Below are positions 60,772 through 64,000 of a DNA stretch of 64,000 bases, piece after piece; within the stretch, counting starts at the first letter, position 1; the number at the start of each line of letters is the position of its first letter. The notes under the pieces were generated by a model. That model saw only the letters and a list, made by a program, of their open reading frames with translations, searched no databases and was not told the origin of the DNA. The DNA lies in NCBI GenBank assembly GCA_002437905.1, contig DJRT01000023.1, positions 62,001 to 126,000 of the forward strand, read 5' to 3'. The position numbers were made by a program, and so were the translations under genes. Source of the stretch: Ruminococcaceae bacterium UBA6353 (GTDB lineage: Bacteria > Bacillota > Clostridia > Oscillospirales > Acutalibacteraceae).

Positions 60772-61842
60772 ATGACCAAAATTGCTGTTGAAACCATCCA
60801 AAAGGAGCTGGAGCCGGGCAGTGCGCTGCTGGTGGCCAGCATCCCCAACCGATTTTATTTGACCGGCTTTGAGACCAGCGACGGCTATGTATTCATCACC
60901 CCGGATACCGCCGTTTTCCTGATTGATTTCCGCTATGTCGAAAAGGCCCGGCAGACCGTGAGCAGCTGCGAGGTGGTTCTTTCCACCGCCCCCATGCGGC
61001 AGCTGCATGAGCTGTGCGAAAAGCACGCCGTGCGCACGCTGTATGTGGAAAGCGAATATGTCTGCCTGAGCCTGTGGCGGCAGCTTTCGGAGGCCGTGCG
61101 CCCCACCGCCGTATCGGACAGCGACCGCTTTGATGCCCTGCTGCAGGATATGCGCAGCATCAAGAGCGAGAACGAGCTTTCCCTGATCCGGCAGGCACAA
61201 AAGCTGACGGACGATACCTTCACCTACATCACCCAGCGCATCACCGAGGGCCGCACCGAGCGGGATGTGATGCTGGATATGGAGTTTTATATGCGCCGGC
61301 TCGGCTCCGAGGGTGTCTCTTTCGATTTCATCGTCGTTTCCGGCAAGAACTCCTCACTGCCGCACGGTGTGCCGACGGATAAGCCCATTCAGCGCGGAGA
61401 TTTCATCACCATGGATTTTGGTGCCGTCGTCGGCGGCTATCACTCCGATATGACCCGCACCGTTGCACTCGGGCAGGTCTCTCCGGAGCAGAAGCTGGTG
61501 TATGACACCGTGCTGCAGGCACAGCTGGCCGCCATTGACGCCGTGCGCAGCGGCGTGGTCTGCCGGGATATTGACAAGGTGGCCCGCGACATCATCAATG
61601 CAGCCGGCTACGAGGGCTGCTTCGGCCACGGCCTCGGTCACAGCGTCGGGGTGGAGATCCACGAGCGCCCGAATTTCAATACCCGCTGCGATACGGTGCT
61701 GCGCGCCGGCACGGTGATGACCGTAGAGCCGGGCATCTACCTGGAAAACCGCTTTGGCGTGCGTATTGAGGATATGGTCTATGTCACCGGGGACGGGTGC
61801 ATTGACATCACCGAAAGCCCCAAGCAGCTTCTGTGCCTGTAA
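60772..61842 (+). CDS. M24-family Xaa-Pro aminopeptidase
   Basis: 356 aa. The creatinase-like N-terminal domain (~1-125) precedes the pita-bread domain with metal ligands in TMDFGAVVGGYHSDMTRT (two Asp), GHGLGHSVG (His), TVEPGIY (Glu) and RIEDMVYVT (Glu). It removes N-terminal residues preceding proline. GGAG is in the pepD end, so translation is coupled. Confidence 0.94.
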   Translation: MTKIAVETIQKELEPGSALLVASIPNRFYLTGFETSDGYVFITPDTAVFLIDFRYVEKARQTVSSCEVVLSTAPMRQLHELCEKHAVRTLYVESEYVCLSLWRQLSEAVRPTAVSDSDRFDALLQDMRSIKSENELSLIRQAQKLTDDTFTYITQRITEGRTERDVMLDMEFYMRRLGSEGVSFDFIVVSGKNSSLPHGVPTDKPIQRGDFITMDFGAVVGGYHSDMTRTVALGQVSPEQKLVYDTVLQAQLAAIDAVRSGVVCRDIDKVARDIINAAGYEGCFGHGLGHSVGVEIHERPNFNTRCDTVLRAGTVMTVEPGIYLENRFGVRIEDMVYVTGDGCIDITESPKQLLCL

Positions 61843-61861
61843 CCAAGCACTTGCGAACAAA

Positions 61862-61906
61862 CGCCTGTGGCAGCCCCGCAAAAATATTGCGGGACTGCTG
61901 CAGGTG
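61862..61906 (+). terminator. Terminator after the M24 gene
   Basis: A ~19-bp stem with a few mismatches (GCAGCCCCGCA... with TGCGGGACTGCTGC), followed by TTCTTTTT. Confidence 0.65.
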
Positions 61907-62072
61907 TTCTTTTTGTTCCATTTTTGACGGAGAAACACCACCTTTTGAATGAAAAGTCTATTGTGAAACGGCGGAATTATGCGAAAATAGTTGGGAGGAC
62001 GCCGGCGGAAGGCTGCCCCAGGCAAGCTGACCCGCCCACACAAAAACAGCCATACAAACGGAGGATCGTGGC

Positions 62073-64000
62073 ATGAACGAAATCAACCCCCCTTTTATCG
62101 GCGCAGCCTATTACCCGGAGGATTGGCCGGAAAGCGAAATGCCCTATGATATTGCCAAAATGCAGGAATACGGCATCCGCGCCGTCCGCATCGGCGAGTT
62201 TGCCTGGAGCCGGATGGAGCCTGTCGAGGGCACATTCGACTTTACCTGGCTGCACCGGGTGGTGGACCGGCTGGCGGCAGCCGGTATCCGTGTCATCATG
62301 GGCACACCGACCGCCGCACCGCCCATTTGGGTAACGGACAAGGACAGCGAGATGTTCCGGCAGGATGTCAGCGGCCACCGCGTCACCCATGGCGGGCGGC
62401 AGCACGCCTGCTCCAACAATCCCACCTACCTTGCCTGCTGCGACAGGATCGTCACCGCCCTGGCCAAGGAATTCGGCCGGGACGACAATGTGATCGGCTG
62501 GCAGATCGACAATGAGCTGTTCCTGCAGCAGTGCCACTGCCGGCATTGCGATGAGCAATTCCGCCTGTACCTGAAAAAGAAATACGGCACGATCGAAAAC
62601 CTGAACAAGCAATGGAACCTGACCCTGTTCAGCTCGGCCTACCGCAGCTTTGCGGATATCTCCACGCCGGGGATCGGCTGGAAGCACCCCAGCTATCTGC
62701 TGGAATACAAGAATTTTGAGGGCGAAACACAGGTCGCCTTTGCCGCCCGGCAGGCAGCGATCCTCCGGCAGTACACCGAGGCCCCCCTCGGCACCGACCA
62801 AATGCCGTTCAACACGATCCATTACCGCCATATGCACCAGCCGCTGGATCTGGTGATGTTCAACCACTATAACCGCACAAATGACCTGTGGGAAGCCGGC
62901 CTCTGGATGGACTACCTGCGGAACATGAAGGACCGCCCCTTCTGGGTCACGGAGACCGCCACCTGCTGGAACGGCGGCACCGTTATGCCCGGCGGCATCA
63001 ACCGGGACGGCTATTGCTACGCCAATACCTGGATGACGCTGGCACTGGGCGGCGAAGCGACCATGTACTGGCTGTGGCGCACCCACTGGACAGGGCACGA
63101 GCTGATGCACGGCTCTGTGCTGGAAAGCTGCGGCCGGCCGCAGTACAATGTGGAGGAGGTAAAGCAGGCGGCCGCCGATTTTGACAAGGCGGCGGATTTT
63201 GTGAACAGCACCACCGTGTCCACGGAGGTTGCCCTGCACTTTACCGCCCTGAACACCAAGCTGTTTGCCACGCAGGCTATGGTGTACGGCTTTGAATACG
63301 AAAAGCTGCTTAAACAGCACTTCTACCGTCCGCTGATCGACAGCGGCCTGCGCCCGGATGTGATCGACGCCGAGGTGCCGCTCGACCGCTATAAGCTGAT
63401 CTTCTCCCCGCTGATGGCGGTGCTGGACGAAAACGGCCTGCCCGAACGGCTGAAGACCTGGATCGAAAACGGCGGCGTGTGGGTAACCGGGCCCATGACA
63501 GACATCCGGCGCGCCGACGGCAGCAAATATCTTGACCGCTACCACGGCCATCTGGAATCGCTGACCCCAGCCTATTTCCGCCACATGGTGCCGGATGCCG
63601 ACGGCGCTTTCAAAGGCCGCTGGGCCGACGGGACGGATTTTGAGGGCAGCTGGTACTATGAGTGCTTCGAACCGGGCCGGGGAGAAGATATGGCCTTCAT
63701 CAAATCGGGCAGCCGGTACCTGGAGGGCATGAGCATCCTGCAGCAGCACCGCGTGGGCAAGGGCTGCGTCATCATATTGGGCACCCTGCCGGACTATGCG
63801 GCTATGCGCCGCCTTGTCACCCACGCCTGCGCGCTGGCCGGCGTCTGCTGCGACCGGACCGAGGGAAACTCCCTGCTGGTGGCCGACCGGAACGGCCGGA
63901 ACCGGCGCGGGGTCATATTGGTGGATATCGGCGGCAACGGCGGCGTTTATCATAATGCGCAGGGGCTGACCGACATCCTGACCGGCAGCCGCTATACCGG
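62073..64000 (+). CDS. GH42 beta-galactosidase (3' end outside window)
   Basis: The frame is open to the window end (642 codons plus 2 bases). It begins FIGAAYYPEDWPESEM, with MRIGEFAWSRMEP-type TIM-barrel start (here VRIGEFAWSRMEP). The acid/base Glu148 is in GWQIDNELF, the zinc cluster is CHCRHC (~152-157) and the nucleophile Glu294 is in WVTETATCWN. All are GH42 hallmarks. The trimerisation domain follows, and the C-terminal beta domain is cut off. It hydrolyses beta-galactosides intracellularly (no signal peptide). ACGGAGG precedes the ATG. Confidence 0.93.
   Translation, partial: MNEINPPFIGAAYYPEDWPESEMPYDIAKMQEYGIRAVRIGEFAWSRMEPVEGTFDFTWLHRVVDRLAAAGIRVIMGTPTAAPPIWVTDKDSEMFRQDVSGHRVTHGGRQHACSNNPTYLACCDRIVTALAKEFGRDDNVIGWQIDNELFLQQCHCRHCDEQFRLYLKKKYGTIENLNKQWNLTLFSSAYRSFADISTPGIGWKHPSYLLEYKNFEGETQVAFAARQAAILRQYTEAPLGTDQMPFNTIHYRHMHQPLDLVMFNHYNRTNDLWEAGLWMDYLRNMKDRPFWVTETATCWNGGTVMPGGINRDGYCYANTWMTLALGGEATMYWLWRTHWTGHELMHGSVLESCGRPQYNVEEVKQAAADFDKAADFVNSTTVSTEVALHFTALNTKLFATQAMVYGFEYEKLLKQHFYRPLIDSGLRPDVIDAEVPLDRYKLIFSPLMAVLDENGLPERLKTWIENGGVWVTGPMTDIRRADGSKYLDRYHGHLESLTPAYFRHMVPDADGAFKGRWADGTDFEGSWYYECFEPGRGEDMAFIKSGSRYLEGMSILQQHRVGKGCVIILGTLPDYAAMRRLVTHACALAGVCCDRTEGNSLLVADRNGRNRRGVILVDIGGNGGVYHNAQGLTDILTGSRYT

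Overview
The window is a high-GC (roughly 60%) chromosomal stretch from a Gram-positive anaerobe of the Clostridia, most like an Oscillospiraceae/Ruminococcaceae gut bacterium. The evidence is AGGAGG-type ribosome binding sites, sigma-A promoters with TTGACA/TATAAT-like boxes, a threonine T-box leader, pyruvate phosphate dikinase next to pyruvate kinase, YerC/TrpR-like, DUF951 and SpoIIQ-like proteins, a type I dockerin and several glycan-active enzymes. The assignment rests on gene content, not on a database search.

Layout. 1-3081: the end of a YfhO-type membrane protein and an FAD-dependent dehydrogenase. 3143-9769: a compact phage-derived cassette (S24 repressor, small and large terminase, portal, scaffold candidate, major capsid protein and four small ORFs). 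It has its own divergent control region and no tail, lysis, replication or integrase gene, and it ends beside tRNA-Ala. 10054-14348: two related secreted SGNH hydrolases, one membrane-anchored and one carrying a dockerin. 14663-17545: a triple fusion of PHP, histidine phosphatase and metallophosphoesterase domains. 17720-19424: an AT-rich islet (XRE regulator, 45-aa ORF, repeat lipoprotein). 19678-26102: yebC, pyk-alaX, and the divergent ppdK. 26367-31204: a 55-aa membrane microprotein, cupin/HxlR pair, AraC-GyrI regulator and UvrA2-like ATPase. 31329-34737: an NCS1 transporter, a one-TM partner and an HTH-LicC-LicA fusion. 34976-38443: MATE, VanZ-like and sialate O-acetylesterase genes. 38466-40709: thrS with its T-box. 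40901-43197: GH16 enzyme and a thioredoxin system. 43198-45120: a scar of duplicated trxA/rluA/M18 fragments enclosing a second AT-rich islet (lipoprotein, HTH, XRE).

45006-50664 is a minus-strand housekeeping cluster: rluA, M18 aminopeptidase, lytic transglycosylase, Sua5-CoaE fusion, prfA, DUF951. 50844-54051 runs forward with a Q/N-rich microprotein, SpoIIQ-like M23 protein, YerC, a methyltransferase and Hsp33. Then come five tRNAs (Val-Asp-Phe-Gly-Cys), a membrane lipase-like protein, a toroid-type carbohydrate enzyme, an Na+ symporter, two peptidases (PepD, M24) and a GH42 beta-galactosidase cut by the window end.

The items most worth following up are: the tailless capsid/packaging cassette, whose promoter overlaps a DinR/LexA-type SOS box and repressor operators; the PHP-HisPhos-metallophosphoesterase fusion; the NCS1/LicC-LicA module; a thioredoxin reductase lacking normal NADPH motifs; and the 45-aa Q/N-rich microprotein.
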